From Bryobacterales bacterium (GTDB taxonomy: Bacteria > Acidobacteriota > Terriglobia > Bryobacterales > Bryobacteraceae), in the NCBI GenBank assembly GCA_020852175.1, contig JADZBH010000006.1, positions 1-64,000 of the forward strand: a stretch of DNA of 64,000 nucleotides, written 5' to 3'. This document shows positions 33,962-43,143 of this stretch, piece after piece (the first letter of the stretch is position 1; each line of letters starts with the position of its first letter). Position numbers and translations under genes: made by a program. The notes beneath the pieces were generated by a model. The model saw nothing but the letters and a program-made list of their open reading frames with translations, was not told the origin of the DNA and did not search any database.

Positions 33962-35741
33962 CTTGCTTCTGGCTGTTTCCTTTCCGGCGCTTCTCCTGAT
34001 GGGCGAAGAACCCGCCCGCAAGGATACTGTCGTCGTGACCGGCGCCTACACACCCGTGCCGCTCGAAGAGGCCGACCGCAGCGTGCGCGCCGTCGAGGTA
34101 CGGGGCGAACAGTCGCTCGTATCGAATTCCGTGATCGACTTTCTGAACCTGGAGCCCTCCGTGGATCTGCGGCAGCGCGGACCGGGCAACATTCAGACCG
34201 ACGTTTCCATTCGCGGCTCGTCGTTCGGGCAGACGCTGATTCTGTTGAACGGCCTGCGGCTGAACGACGTGCAAAGCGGACATCACAACCTGGACATCCC
34301 CGTAGCGTTGGACGCCGTGGAACGGGTGGAGGTGCTGAAGGGCTCGGGCTCGACCCTGTATGGCAGCGATGCGGTGGGCGGGGTCGTCAACCTGATCACG
34401 AAACCACCCGAGACCAGTGAGTTCCGTCTGCGCGGCGCCTTGGGGAGTTGGGGCGCGAACCAGCAGCGCGCAAGCGGGGCGTGGGTGGGCCGGAAGTGGA
34501 GCCAGCAGTTGGCCGCGTATCGCGACTTTTCCACGGGATTCATGCCGAACCGCGACTTTCGCAGCCTGGCGCTGTCATCGACCACGCGCGGCGATACGGC
34601 GCTGGGACATACCGAACTGGTGTTGGGACACGCCGACAAACCCTTCGGCGCGGAGCAGTTCTATGGAAACTACAACTCCTGGGAACGCACGAAGACGTGG
34701 TACTCCGCCCTGCGGCAAACATTCGGCGAACGTACCGAGGCAAGCTTGAGCTACCGCCGGCACACGGACCTGTTCGTGCTCTACCGGGACCGTCCCCAGG
34801 TGTTCACCAACCGTCATGCCGCGGAGAGCTGGCAGGCGGTGGCGCGGCGGCATGAGAAGTTCGGAACCAACGCGCGGCTCTACTATGGCGGCGAGTTCTT
34901 ACATGACGGAATCGAGAGCAACAACCTGGGCGCGCACTCGCGGACGCGCGGCGCGGCTTACGCGGCCTTCGACCTGCGCGCGCTGAACCGGTTTTCGTTC
35001 ACCCTGGGAGTGCGGGACGAGGTGTATGCTTCGGCGAATCACCAGGTGAGCCCGACGGCGGCGGCGGGCGTGTGGCTGACACCCCGATTGAAGCTGCGCG
35101 GCAGCCTTAGCCGGGCATTCCGCTTGCCGACGTTCACAGACCTCTACTACCACGATCCGGCCAATCTGGGCTCTCCCGGCTTGCGTCCGGAACGCGCCTG
35201 GAGCGGCGAGGCGGGGCTGGATTGGAACCTGGGCGGTCACGTGCGTGGCGAGTTGACCTACTTCCAGCGGCGCGAGCGCGACGGCATCGACTACGTCCGG
35301 CGTTCGTTGAATGACATCTGGCGGGCGACGAACTTCCAGCGCTTGCGGTTTCAGGGCGTGGAGGCGGGCATCACGGTGCGAGCGGCGCGGACGCACCTGT
35401 TCGATTTCCGTTACACGGGCTTGCACGGGGCGCAGAACCAGTTGGACGGCGTGTTTTCAAAGTACACCTTCAACTACCCTACTCATTCGGGCGTGGCCGG
35501 ATGGCAGAGTTCGCTGCCCGGGGGGATGCTGGCGCGCGTGCGTGTGGGCGCGGTACAGCGCTATGCGAGAAACGCGTACGGAGTGGCCGACGTCTATGTG
35601 GCCAGGACGCGGGGGCGGCTACATCCCTTCTTCCAGGTTTCTAACTTGACGGATACTCACTATCAGGAGATTTTTGGAGTGGCGATGCCTGGACGTGGCG
35701 TGATGGGAGGCGTGGAAGTGGTGGTGTTCGGTGCGCGTTAG
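33933..35741 (+). CDS. TonB-dependent outer membrane receptor
   Basis: This protein of about 602 residues has a signal peptide (LASLLLAVSFPALLLMG), a plug domain with VVVTGAYTP, VDLRQRGPGNIQTDVSIRGS, LNGLRLNDVQSGHHNLDIP and LYGSDAVGGVVNLITKP, and a 22-strand-type barrel ending GRGVMGGVEVVVFG. Size and plug resemble BtuB-like vitamin B12 receptors, but the ligand is not certain. The last residue is Arg, not the usual Phe or Trp. ATG 33933 lies inside the end of the glycosyltransferase gene; an earlier GTG at 33906 is possible. It overlaps the next gene by 11 bases. Confidence 0.92.
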   Translation: MAVSLRPLASLLLAVSFPALLLMGEEPARKDTVVVTGAYTPVPLEEADRSVRAVEVRGEQSLVSNSVIDFLNLEPSVDLRQRGPGNIQTDVSIRGSSFGQTLILLNGLRLNDVQSGHHNLDIPVALDAVERVEVLKGSGSTLYGSDAVGGVVNLITKPPETSEFRLRGALGSWGANQQRASGAWVGRKWSQQLAAYRDFSTGFMPNRDFRSLALSSTTRGDTALGHTELVLGHADKPFGAEQFYGNYNSWERTKTWYSALRQTFGERTEASLSYRRHTDLFVLYRDRPQVFTNRHAAESWQAVARRHEKFGTNARLYYGGEFLHDGIESNNLGAHSRTRGAAYAAFDLRALNRFSFTLGVRDEVYASANHQVSPTAAAGVWLTPRLKLRGSLSRAFRLPTFTDLYYHDPANLGSPGLRPERAWSGEAGLDWNLGGHVRGELTYFQRRERDGIDYVRRSLNDIWRATNFQRLRFQGVEAGITVRAARTHLFDFRYTGLHGAQNQLDGVFSKYTFNYPTHSGVAGWQSSLPGGMLARVRVGAVQRYARNAYGVADVYVARTRGRLHPFFQVSNLTDTHYQEIFGVAMPGRGVMGGVEVVVFGAR

Positions 35742-37209
35742 TTGCGCCGCTGCCGCCGCGCTGGCGCTGGTGGCGGCGGCGGGATTGCGGGCGCAGCCGC
35801 AGGACCAGTTGGACGCAAGCAAGTCGTTGTTCACCGTGCTGGCGGCTCTGGACGCGGCCGGCGAATCGCCGGAACCGGACTCGCCGTCCAACCACCCGCT
35901 GCGCAAGGCGGTGCGCGAGGCGATTCAGGCCAGACGGCTGGCTTCGGTGCGGGATTTGCGGGAGTTTTTCCGGCAGCACCGGCAGGATTCCTCCGCCGCG
36001 ACCATGCGGCTGTACATCACCTACGGCTTGCTGACGGACGGACCGCCGGAGTTCAAACCGAAGATGCGTCTGCACGAGTTGCCCCCGGACGTGGCCTCGC
36101 TGGCGGAACTGGCGCCGCTGTTGCGGAAGTTTTGCACCGAGACGAATATCGACGAGTTGTGGACGCGTTCCCAACCGGCCATCGACCAGGAACTGGCCCG
36201 GTATCAGGGCGGCGTGATCAATGCGGTGCAGGAATCCAGCGGTTATCTGCGGTCGCCGCTGAGCGGCGGTTATATGGGACGCCACTTTCAGGTCTATGTA
36301 GACCTGGTTGGCGCCCCGAACCAGGTCCACTTCGCCACGTTTCTGGACGATTACTTCCTGGTGGTGACGCATTCGGCCGAACCGAAGATCGAGGAGATCC
36401 GCGAGGCCTGGCTGCATTTCCTGCTGGATCCGCTGGCGACGAAGTATGCCCGGGAGATCAACGAAAAAAAGGCGCTGTCGGAGTTCGCCGCGGCCGCGCC
36501 CGCGCTGGCGCCGCACTTCAAGGACGATTTTCTTCTGCTGGTGACGCGGAGCCTCATCAAGGCCATCGAAGCGCGCTTGACTTATGGCGCGGCAGCCCGG
36601 CAAACGCATATCGACCAGGCGATGGCCGAGGGCTTCATCCTGACGGCGCATTTTTACGAACAGTTGCCGGCCTACGAAAAGGATGAGCGGGCCATGCGGC
36701 TGTACTTCCCCGAGTTGATTACATCCATCGATCTGAAGAAAGAAGATAAGCGGCTGGAAAAAGTGCGATTCCTCAGTTCCGCGCCGATGAAGGTGGTCAC
36801 GCCAGCGGCGCGACCGGAGCAACCGGCGCTGTCCGGAGCCGCCAGGCAGTTGGAAGACGCCGAGGAGCTGTACCGGAAGCGGGAGTTGGGTCCGGCCCGG
36901 GAGGCGTTTCTGAAGGCGCTGGAGCAATCCGGCGAGAAACGGATGCAGGCCAAGGCGTATTATGGTCTGGCAAGGATCGCAGCCCTGAACCGCGATCCGG
37001 CGATGGCCGAAAAGCTGTTTACCCAAACGTTGGAGTTGGAGCCGGATGCGCAGGAGAAGGCATGGTCGCTGGTGTATCTGGCCCGGCTTTCCGAGGCGGC
37101 GGGTGAGCGCGATCCGGCCAAGCGATATTATCAGGAGGCGCTGAGCGTGGAAGGTGCGAGTGATGCCGCGCGTAAGGCCGCTGAGCAAGGACTGAATAAG
37201 AAGGAGTAG
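35731..37209 (+). CDS. Exported TPR-repeat protein
   Basis: This 492-residue protein starts at GTG 35731 with a signal peptide (AAAAALALVAAAGLRAQ). The middle 300 residues are mostly helical and unfamiliar to me. The C-terminal part (about 365-490) holds TPR-like units such as DAEELYRKRELGPAREAFLK, KAYYGLARIAALNRDPAMAE and SLVYLARLSEAAGERDPAKR. It is probably a periplasmic scaffold. It is co-transcribed with the TonB receptor and the next helical-repeat gene, four bases downstream. Confidence 0.78.
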   Translation: MRVSCAAAAALALVAAAGLRAQPQDQLDASKSLFTVLAALDAAGESPEPDSPSNHPLRKAVREAIQARRLASVRDLREFFRQHRQDSSAATMRLYITYGLLTDGPPEFKPKMRLHELPPDVASLAELAPLLRKFCTETNIDELWTRSQPAIDQELARYQGGVINAVQESSGYLRSPLSGGYMGRHFQVYVDLVGAPNQVHFATFLDDYFLVVTHSAEPKIEEIREAWLHFLLDPLATKYAREINEKKALSEFAAAAPALAPHFKDDFLLLVTRSLIKAIEARLTYGAAARQTHIDQAMAEGFILTAHFYEQLPAYEKDERAMRLYFPELITSIDLKKEDKRLEKVRFLSSAPMKVVTPAARPEQPALSGAARQLEDAEELYRKRELGPAREAFLKALEQSGEKRMQAKAYYGLARIAALNRDPAMAEKLFTQTLELEPDAQEKAWSLVYLARLSEAAGERDPAKRYYQEALSVEGASDAARKAAEQGLNKKE

Positions 37210-37212
37210 AAC

Positions 37213-37977
37213 ATGAAACTGGTATCCATCGGCAGGGTTGCCGTGGGAGTGGCGCTGGCGGCTGCGTTGGCATTGGGACAAAAACAGCCGCAGCCGAAGT
37301 CGCAAAAAGAGGTGGAAGCGCTGCAGGCGATGTTCAACGCCACGACGCCGGATGCGCGCATCACAGCCGCGGACGAACTGTTGAAGAAGTTCGCCGATAC
37401 GGATTTCAAGGCGATCGCGCTTTACATGCAGACGATCTCCGCCGAGGAAAAGGGCGATTACGAGAAGATTCTGCTGTACGGCGAGCGGACGCTGGAGGCC
37501 AATCCGAAGGATTACGCCGTGATGCTGATCATGGCGCGGAACATCTCGGCCAAGACGCGCGAGTTCGATCTGGACAAGGAAGAAAAGCTGGGCCGGGCGG
37601 AAAAGTACGCCAATGAAGCCATGGAACTGGCGAAGGTCGCGCCAAAACCGCGGCCGGACCTGGACGACGCGCAGTGGGAGGCCGCCAGGAAGGACTTCGT
37701 GGCGCAAGGCCATCAGGCGCTGGCTATCGCGGCGACGGTACGGAAGAAGAATGACGTCGCGATTCAGCAGTACGAACTGGCGATTTCGTCGGCGGCTCAG
37801 GTGGATCCGGTCGACCGCGTGCGTCTGGGCGCGGCCTACAACACGGCCGGACGTCCGGACGACGCGATCAAGGTATTGGACGCCGCTCTGGCCGACCCGC
37901 AATTGAACCCGGCCATCCGGAATGCCGCGACGAACGAGAAGTTGAAAGCCGCGAAGTTGAAAGAGACGAAGAAATAG
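37213..37977 (+). CDS. Exported TPR-like helical repeat protein
   Basis: This 254-residue protein has a signal peptide (VAVGVALAAALALGQ) and an all-helical body with TPR-like segments (YEKILLYGERTLEANPKDYA, LGAAYNTAGRPDDAIKVLDA). Its ribosome site AAGGAG lies at the end of the preceding gene, so the two are coupled. The product is very Lys- and Ala-rich. I infer a periplasmic partner of the preceding TPR protein; no enzyme motif is seen. Confidence 0.78.
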   Translation: MKLVSIGRVAVGVALAAALALGQKQPQPKSQKEVEALQAMFNATTPDARITAADELLKKFADTDFKAIALYMQTISAEEKGDYEKILLYGERTLEANPKDYAVMLIMARNISAKTREFDLDKEEKLGRAEKYANEAMELAKVAPKPRPDLDDAQWEAARKDFVAQGHQALAIAATVRKKNDVAIQQYELAISSAAQVDPVDRVRLGAAYNTAGRPDDAIKVLDAALADPQLNPAIRNAATNEKLKAAKLKETKK

Positions 37978-37988
37978 GTTGATTTCAA

Positions 37989-38002
37989 GCCCCGCAAGGG
38001 GC
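37989..38002 (+). promoter_or_regulatory. Hairpin covering the ribosome site of rnc
   Basis: GCCCC (37989-37993), a GCAA tetraloop and GGGGC (37998-38002) form a five-base-pair stem. The AAGGGG inside it is the only Shine-Dalgarno-like sequence ahead of ATG 38014. It could limit rnc translation; this is inference. Confidence 0.4.
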
Positions 38003-38013
38003 CCCTGTAGCCA

Positions 38014-38754
38014 ATGGAAGAGGCGCTCGCGGCACTGCAAGAGAAGCTGGGGTACCAGTTTCAGAGCAAGCAACTGTTGCTGCGCGCGCTTACGCACAAG
38101 TCCCGTGCGTTCGAGAACGGACCCGCCGGTTCCACCGAACGCACGGGAGACAACGAGCAGTTGGAGTTTCTGGGGGACGCGATTCTCGGGTTCCTCATCA
38201 GTGAATTATTGTTCGCCCGCCACCCGAGCTTCCCCGAAGGCCGTCTATCGCAACTGAAAGCGCTTTTGGTGAGCGCGACGCATCTCCATGAGTCGGCGCA
38301 AAGCCTCGGATTGGGTGAGTTCCTGCTGTTGGGGCGGGGCGAGGAGTTGAGCGGCGGACGGGAGAAGCGGGCGCTGCTGGCCGATGCGATGGAGGCGATC
38401 ATCGCGGCGATGTATCTGGACGGCGGCATGGGCCCCGTGACACAGTTCGTTCTCTTGCACGTCGTGGGCGAGTTCGACGAAGCCGCGGGCGAGGATGAGT
38501 CGCTGGTGGTGGACTACAAGGCGGCCCTGCAGGAAATGACGCAGACGCTGCGCCTGCCATCGCCGCGCTACATCACCGTGCGCGAGGCCGGACCGGAGCA
38601 CCGCAAGACCTTCACCATGGAGGCGCGCGTTGGTCTGGAATGGGCCGAAAGCGCCGAGGGAACCTCCAAGAAAGCGGCCGGACAACTGGCGGCACAAAAG
38701 ATGTTGGAGCGCTTGTGGGAACGCTTCCCGCAGGCGGAACCGGACGGCGCGTAG
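38014..38754 (+). CDS. rnc: Ribonuclease III
   Basis: This 246-residue enzyme cuts double-stranded RNA in rRNA processing and mRNA control. NEQLEFLGDAILGFLISELL is the signature motif with its metal-binding Glu and Asp. LLADAMEAIIAAMYLDGG supplies the second acidic set. The C-terminal double-stranded-RNA-binding domain runs from about 165 and ends SKKAAGQLAAQKMLERLWER. All expected residues are present. It lies 36 bases behind the TPR-like gene and converges on the minus-strand operon. Confidence 0.96.
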   Translation: MEEALAALQEKLGYQFQSKQLLLRALTHKSRAFENGPAGSTERTGDNEQLEFLGDAILGFLISELLFARHPSFPEGRLSQLKALLVSATHLHESAQSLGLGEFLLLGRGEELSGGREKRALLADAMEAIIAAMYLDGGMGPVTQFVLLHVVGEFDEAAGEDESLVVDYKAALQEMTQTLRLPSPRYITVREAGPEHRKTFTMEARVGLEWAESAEGTSKKAAGQLAAQKMLERLWERFPQAEPDGA

Positions 38755-38766
38755 GGTCCGGCCTGG

Positions 38767-39561
38767 CTACCGGGGCGTCAGCGGTTCGGCCGTGGACCCG
38801 CCCAAACCGGCGTAGGACTCCTTCACCTTGATGACCTTGCTGCCGTTGAACGTGACGAAGGTGATCTTGCCGGGGGGCAGTCCGTAAACCCAGTCCTCGA
38901 GCTCAACGCCATCCACGGTTTCACGCGACTTGCCGCGGGGACGCCCGGCGGCCAGCAGCACCTGTTCCTTGTCCATGCCCTCGATGATTCGCTTTTCCCG
39001 GATGGCGGCCTGGATGGGCTCCGGAAGGTTCTCCACGTAGTTCTCCGTGGCCGAGCGCTTTTCAAAATCCAGTACGGGCCGGAGCATTTTTTTCAACTCC
39101 GCGGCCTTGACCGGCGGGACGCCTTCGGGGAATTCGACCACCAGCAGCGTGCCAAGCGTGGGGCTTCCGCTCTGCCCGATCGGCGTCGTACGGTTCCCGG
39201 CGCCCATTTCGATGCGTTCGTACCACTTACGGCCGCTCTTGAGCCCGCCGTTGATCTCAAGTTTGACCTGATCGTCGTCCACCTCCACCTTTGTAATCTG
39301 AACAAGGTCGCCGGAGCGGGCGGCCGGACCGAGTTCGCGGGCGGCGTCGTCCCATTTTTCACGGTCGCCGATCTTGCCTTCGGGGGTGAGGGGGAGGGGC
39401 TTCTTGGAACGCGGCAGGCCGATTTTAGCGGTGGCGTACTCGGCCGTGAGCCCACGCATGATTTCGATACGCTCCTCGGGGGTGAGCTTATTCCTGGCCG
39501 GGGCGCAGGGAGGCAGGAGCAGGGCGAGTGCGGCGAGAGGAATTGCCCGGCGCGTGGTCAT
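38767..39561 (-). CDS. Exported protein of unknown function
   Basis: This 264-residue protein has a signal peptide (MTTRRAIPLAALALLLPPCA) and starts at ATG 39561 behind AAAGGAG. Its start overlaps the stop of the CPBP protease gene (ATGA). The C-terminal part has DKEQVLLAAGRPRGKSRETV and EDWVYGLPPGKITFVTFNGS, a pattern like the SmpA/BamE fold of small envelope proteins (x-G-x-P and a W-x-Y segment). I infer an envelope role only from that. It is the last gene of a four-gene operon. Confidence 0.78.
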   Translation of the reverse strand: MTTRRAIPLAALALLLPPCAPARNKLTPEERIEIMRGLTAEYATAKIGLPRSKKPLPLTPEGKIGDREKWDDAARELGPAARSGDLVQITKVEVDDDQVKLEINGGLKSGRKWYERIEMGAGNRTTPIGQSGSPTLGTLLVVEFPEGVPPVKAAELKKMLRPVLDFEKRSATENYVENLPEPIQAAIREKRIIEGMDKEQVLLAAGRPRGKSRETVDGVELEDWVYGLPPGKITFVTFNGSKVIKVKESYAGLGGSTAEPLTPR

Positions 39562-40463
39562 GAAGGGCTCCTTTCCTGTACCGGCTCCGGTGTGAGCAGC
39601 GCGAGGCGCTGCGGAACGAGAGGCGCCTTGTACAGCCCGGCCAGCAGCAACAGGAGCGCGGCCAGACTGAGCAGGCCCCCTTCGGGGCCATACGAGCCGC
39701 CCGACCAGAGGGGGCTCAACTTCCACTGTAGCTCGATTCCGGTGACGCGCATGGCAAAGCCGCTGAGATTGGCGCCCAGCAGGGGAAGCGCCATGTTCCA
39801 GCCGGCATGAATGCCGATGGCAAGCCAGAGGTCCCCCGAACACAAGACGCTCCAGCCCAGGGCGACTCCCCAAAGAAACGTGTTCACCAGGGCGATCCAG
39901 GAGACGTTCATGTTGCTGGAGTGCGCGGCGGCGAACAGCACGCCCATGGGCAGCAGCGTGGCGAAGGCCCCGAAGCGGCGCACCATGATCTGGAATCCGT
40001 AGCCCCGGAACATGAGTTCCTCGGCCACGACGCCGAACAGGAGCAGGACAAACGTGTAAGCAACCGTACCCCAGCCCGAAGGCTGTTCGGCGGACCGTGT
40101 CCAGGTGGCGAGGCCGAGCAGCACGGGCAGCACGACGATCAGCGCCGCGACGGCGGCCGAGGCTCCGGCGCCGGTCAGCAGATGGCGCGCCGACGCGCTG
40201 TTCCAGCCGAAACCGACTTCGGCGAGCGAGCGCCTTTCGTAAATGCGCAGGCAGAGGGTATTGGCGATGGCGGCGGCGCCGAACGTGGCGGCGACGAAGG
40301 TGATGAGCGTATCGGCGGCGACATAGAACAGCGGCGCCAGCAGGAGCATGCCAAACCAGCAGAAGAAGGCGTAAATAAAGATGCGGATAATGACGCTGGC
40401 GGTGGAGGGCGCCAGCCCGCGTTCAGGCTCGGAAGCCGGAGCGGGCTGGCTCTGAGGAATCAC
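39558..40463 (-). CDS. CPBP family intramembrane glutamic endopeptidase
   Basis: This 301-residue integral membrane protein has about eight hydrophobic helices. GVVAEELMFRGYGFQ carries the EE-x3-R motif, LFAAAHSSN the second motif and GIHAGWNMAL the third, which together form the Abi/CAAX-protease active site. Family members cleave membrane or prenylated proteins, or act in bacteriocin immunity and signalling. It overlaps the genes on both sides by four bases, so the operon is tightly coupled. Confidence 0.9.
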   Translation of the reverse strand: MIPQSQPAPASEPERGLAPSTASVIIRIFIYAFFCWFGMLLLAPLFYVAADTLITFVAATFGAAAIANTLCLRIYERRSLAEVGFGWNSASARHLLTGAGASAAVAALIVVLPVLLGLATWTRSAEQPSGWGTVAYTFVLLLFGVVAEELMFRGYGFQIMVRRFGAFATLLPMGVLFAAAHSSNMNVSWIALVNTFLWGVALGWSVLCSGDLWLAIGIHAGWNMALPLLGANLSGFAMRVTGIELQWKLSPLWSGGSYGPEGGLLSLAALLLLLAGLYKAPLVPQRLALLTPEPVQERSPS

Positions 40464-41467
40464 GCGGCTACCTTCACCCGCACGCCCTTGGGGGCGATTT
40501 TCACGTCGAGCACCTCGGCGCCCTCGGCGGCGATGATGTCGCTGACGCGCCGTTTGGCGTCAGGTTCCACGAGAAAGACGGCACAACCGCCGCCGCCCGC
40601 GCCGCAGACCTTGGCGCCGCGCGCGCCGGCCTTGCGCGTCACCTCGATCAGGCGGTCGATCAGCGGCGTGGTGATGGTGGGACAGTTCTTGCGCCGGTGC
40701 GACCACTCCTCGCGCAGCAGGCGGGCGGCCTCGGTCCAGTCCTGTTTTTCCAGGGCGCGGCGCATGCCCAGGGCAATGGCGGCGATCTGTTCGAAGTTCC
40801 TGTGAACCTGCCTGTCGCCGTTGATGTGGGCCTTCATGACCTCCCAGTTATTGATGCCCGAGTTGCGGGGAACGCCGGTGTAGGCCAGTACGAAACGTGA
40901 GTTGAACTCGTCCTGGTTCACGGGGATCTCGATGCGGCGAATACCCGCGGGCGACATTTCCATGACGCTCACTCCGCCGTACATGGCCGGATAGTAGTCC
41001 TGCGAACCGGTGGGAACCCGGATCACCTGCGATTCGATGTTCTGGCAGATTTCACGAAGTTTCTCGGTGGAGTGCGGCGAACCGGCCAGACGGTTGAAGG
41101 CGTGCGCGATGGAGATCATCAGGGCCGATGACCCGCTGATGCCGGCGCCCGCTGGGGCCTCCGAGTGGGTATCGACGGAGATGCCCGTGGCGGGAGCCCA
41201 GAAACGGAGTTGCCAGGCCAGCAGCGGCAGCTTTTGCTTCTTCGATTCGGCGAGCGCACGCAGCGTGGGGAAGCTCTCTTCCAGGGCCAGATCGCGCGAA
41301 CGGAGAACGATCTGCTTGTCGCGGCGGGTTTCCAGGGTGCAATGCGTGTACCGGTCCACGGCGAAGTTCACCGTGCAGGCGTCGGGATGGTACAGATACA
41401 GGGGCCAGATGTCGAGAGTGCCGCCGGCCAGATCGACACGGCAAGGGGATTTCGAGGAGAGCTTCAT
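40460..41467 (-). CDS. GHMP family sugar kinase (heptose-7-phosphate kinase-like)
   Basis: This 335-residue kinase has CRVDLAGGTLDIWP at the N-terminus, the ATP-binding loop PAGAGISGSSALMI (about 105-118) and the C-terminal glycine motif KVCGAGGGGCAVFL. The N-terminus and length resemble D-glycero-D-manno-heptose-7-phosphate kinase and L-fucokinase-type enzymes. It may therefore supply activated sugars for cell-surface polysaccharide. It sits nine bases behind the membrane permease gene and overlaps the CPBP gene. Confidence 0.88.
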   Translation of the reverse strand: MKLSSKSPCRVDLAGGTLDIWPLYLYHPDACTVNFAVDRYTHCTLETRRDKQIVLRSRDLALEESFPTLRALAESKKQKLPLLAWQLRFWAPATGISVDTHSEAPAGAGISGSSALMISIAHAFNRLAGSPHSTEKLREICQNIESQVIRVPTGSQDYYPAMYGGVSVMEMSPAGIRRIEIPVNQDEFNSRFVLAYTGVPRNSGINNWEVMKAHINGDRQVHRNFEQIAAIALGMRRALEKQDWTEAARLLREEWSHRRKNCPTITTPLIDRLIEVTRKAGARGAKVCGAGGGGCAVFLVEPDAKRRVSDIIAAEGAEVLDVKIAPKGVRVKVAA

Positions 41468-41476
41468 ACAAACTAG

Positions 41477-42238
41477 TTAGGATATCGTGAGCGGGGCGGC
41501 GTTCAGGCGCGCGGTGGCGATGCGATGGAGACACCAGCGCCAGAGAACGCCGGAAAGCGCAAGGCACGCGGCGGAGAACACAACCGCGGCCCAGGGAAAC
41601 GTTTCGGGCAAAAACAGAGAGGAAACCGCGCCCTTCACCGGGTTGGGCGCATAGGGACCGAGCAGCAGCAGGACGGCCAGCAACGCGGCGAAGGCCATGC
41701 GGATGGAACGGCGCGCTTCGAAGGGGGTCTGCACGCGCAGGGCGAGCAGAGCGCCGGCGTGGGCGGTGAAGAGGCTGAAGGCCGCTCCGGAAAGCAGCAG
41801 GGGGATCAGGAAGGCCGCGCCGGGAATCAGCAGGCGGCCGTTTCCATGCGCCAGCGTCAGCGTGGCCAGCGAGAGGGCGTACAGCACCAGCGCGCCGCCA
41901 TAGCCGGCAATCGCGGTGGCGGCGATCTTGCCCATGAGGAAGCCCGGTTGCGGACAGGGCGGCTCCCACCAGCCCTCCAACATGCGGCGGTTCTTGTCCT
42001 CGCTGAAGGCGGCAAGCGTCATCCGGGATTGGAACAACGGCGCCGAGCCCGCGTAGACCGCCTGCAGGAACGGGTCCATGAAGTCGAACCCGAGGCGCCA
42101 GGGGAAGTAGACGCCCAGCACGGCGAGCAGGGCGGCAAGGGAGACAATACCAGCCGCGCCACCGGCGCTGGACGGAGCGCCGGCAAGTTCGCCTCGCAGG
42201 GTTTCGAGCGCGCCCTCGCGATACAATGGCAACGACAT
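41477..42238 (-). CDS. ABC-2-like membrane permease component
   Basis: This 253-residue protein has about six hydrophobic helices and the segment SRMTLAAFSEDKNRRMLEGW, which resembles the cytoplasmic loop of ABC-2-type permeases. No ATPase gene is next to it in the window, so it may work with one encoded elsewhere. It starts at ATG 42238 behind GAGGGA and heads the operon with the GHMP kinase, CPBP protease and an exported protein. It diverges from the RraA-like gene over only 32 bases. Confidence 0.65.
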   Translation of the reverse strand: MSLPLYREGALETLRGELAGAPSSAGGAAGIVSLAALLAVLGVYFPWRLGFDFMDPFLQAVYAGSAPLFQSRMTLAAFSEDKNRRMLEGWWEPPCPQPGFLMGKIAATAIAGYGGALVLYALSLATLTLAHGNGRLLIPGAAFLIPLLLSGAAFSLFTAHAGALLALRVQTPFEARRSIRMAFAALLAVLLLLGPYAPNPVKGAVSSLFLPETFPWAAVVFSAACLALSGVLWRWCLHRIATARLNAAPLTIS

Positions 42239-42270
42239 TCCCTCACTCAGTGTAAGGAGTTTGCAGCGCT

Positions 42271-43017
42271 ATGACACGCCGGAAAGTAGTGATGTCCGTG
42301 ATGGTCCTGTCGGCCGCGATGGCCGGGTATGGATTTCAAGCCCTGAAGAAACCCGCCGCGCCCGCGGATCCGTTGATCGCCGGGTTCAGCAAGTCGACGG
42401 TGGCCAGCGTGGCCGACGCGGTGGACCAGATTATCGGCAAACGGGGATTCATGGCGCACGATATGCGGCCCCGGGTGGAGGGGAAGTTCGTGGGACGCGC
42501 GCGGACGGCTCTGCTGCGCCAGGCGGCGCCGGAGAACGCGGGACCGACGGTGAGCGCGAAGCACTCGGTGGAGATGATCGACACGGCGGCCGCGGGCGAA
42601 GTGGGCGTGATCGTGATTGAGAACGGCCTGGATGTGGCGGGCCTGGGCGGCCTGATGGGCACGGCGGCCAAGGCGCGCGGCATGGCGGGAATCGTGATCG
42701 ACGGCGGCGTGCGCGACGTGTCCGAGGTGCGCGCTCTGCGGCTGCCGGTGTATTCGCGCAGCGTCGTGCCCTCCAGTTCGGTGGGCCGCTGGGCGACGGT
42801 GGCCAACGGCATCACGGTGACCTGCGCCGGCGTTGAGGTGTCCCCCGGCGATTTCATCGTGGCTGGTGAAGATGGCGTGGTGGTGGTGCCACAAGGACGA
42901 GCGATGGAAGTGCTGAAACGGGCGCAGGAAATCGACGAACGGGAAACCAGGATGGTACCCCTGATTCAGCGGTTGAAGGCGCTCGGTAAGGCGGTTGCTC
43001 AGTTCAATCGCATTTGA
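42271..43017 (+). CDS. Exported RraA/HMG-aldolase family protein
   Basis: This 248-residue protein starts at ATG 42271 behind AAGGAG, with an apparent signal peptide (MTRRKVVMSVMVLSAAMAGY). The rest is a complete RraA fold: GLGGLMGTAAKARGMAGIVI, DGGVRDVSEVRAL with the conserved Arg-Asp, LPVYSRSVVPSSS, and VSPGDFIVAGEDGVVVVP. Relatives are 4-hydroxy-4-methyl-2-oxoglutarate aldolases or the RNase E inhibitor RraA, both cytoplasmic. An exported form would be unexpected; a membrane-anchored form is also possible. It diverges from the permease operon. Confidence 0.85.
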   Translation: MTRRKVVMSVMVLSAAMAGYGFQALKKPAAPADPLIAGFSKSTVASVADAVDQIIGKRGFMAHDMRPRVEGKFVGRARTALLRQAAPENAGPTVSAKHSVEMIDTAAAGEVGVIVIENGLDVAGLGGLMGTAAKARGMAGIVIDGGVRDVSEVRALRLPVYSRSVVPSSSVGRWATVANGITVTCAGVEVSPGDFIVAGEDGVVVVPQGRAMEVLKRAQEIDERETRMVPLIQRLKALGKAVAQFNRI

Positions 43018-43143
43018 GTAAGTTGCTTACGAAAAATGCACCAGGGGCTAGTACTCCTGGGAGATCTAAGGTATTTTCGTCTACAGGGGTTCTACTAAAC
43101 CTCGACAGTCAGGCTGACGATATGTGTGGTGTCAGAGATTGTT

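Noticed and set aside
35641..38097. An 818-codon open frame on the minus strand
   Set aside because: It is Arg/Gln/Leu-rich low-complexity and opposite two well-supported exported TPR-type genes. No start signal is present.
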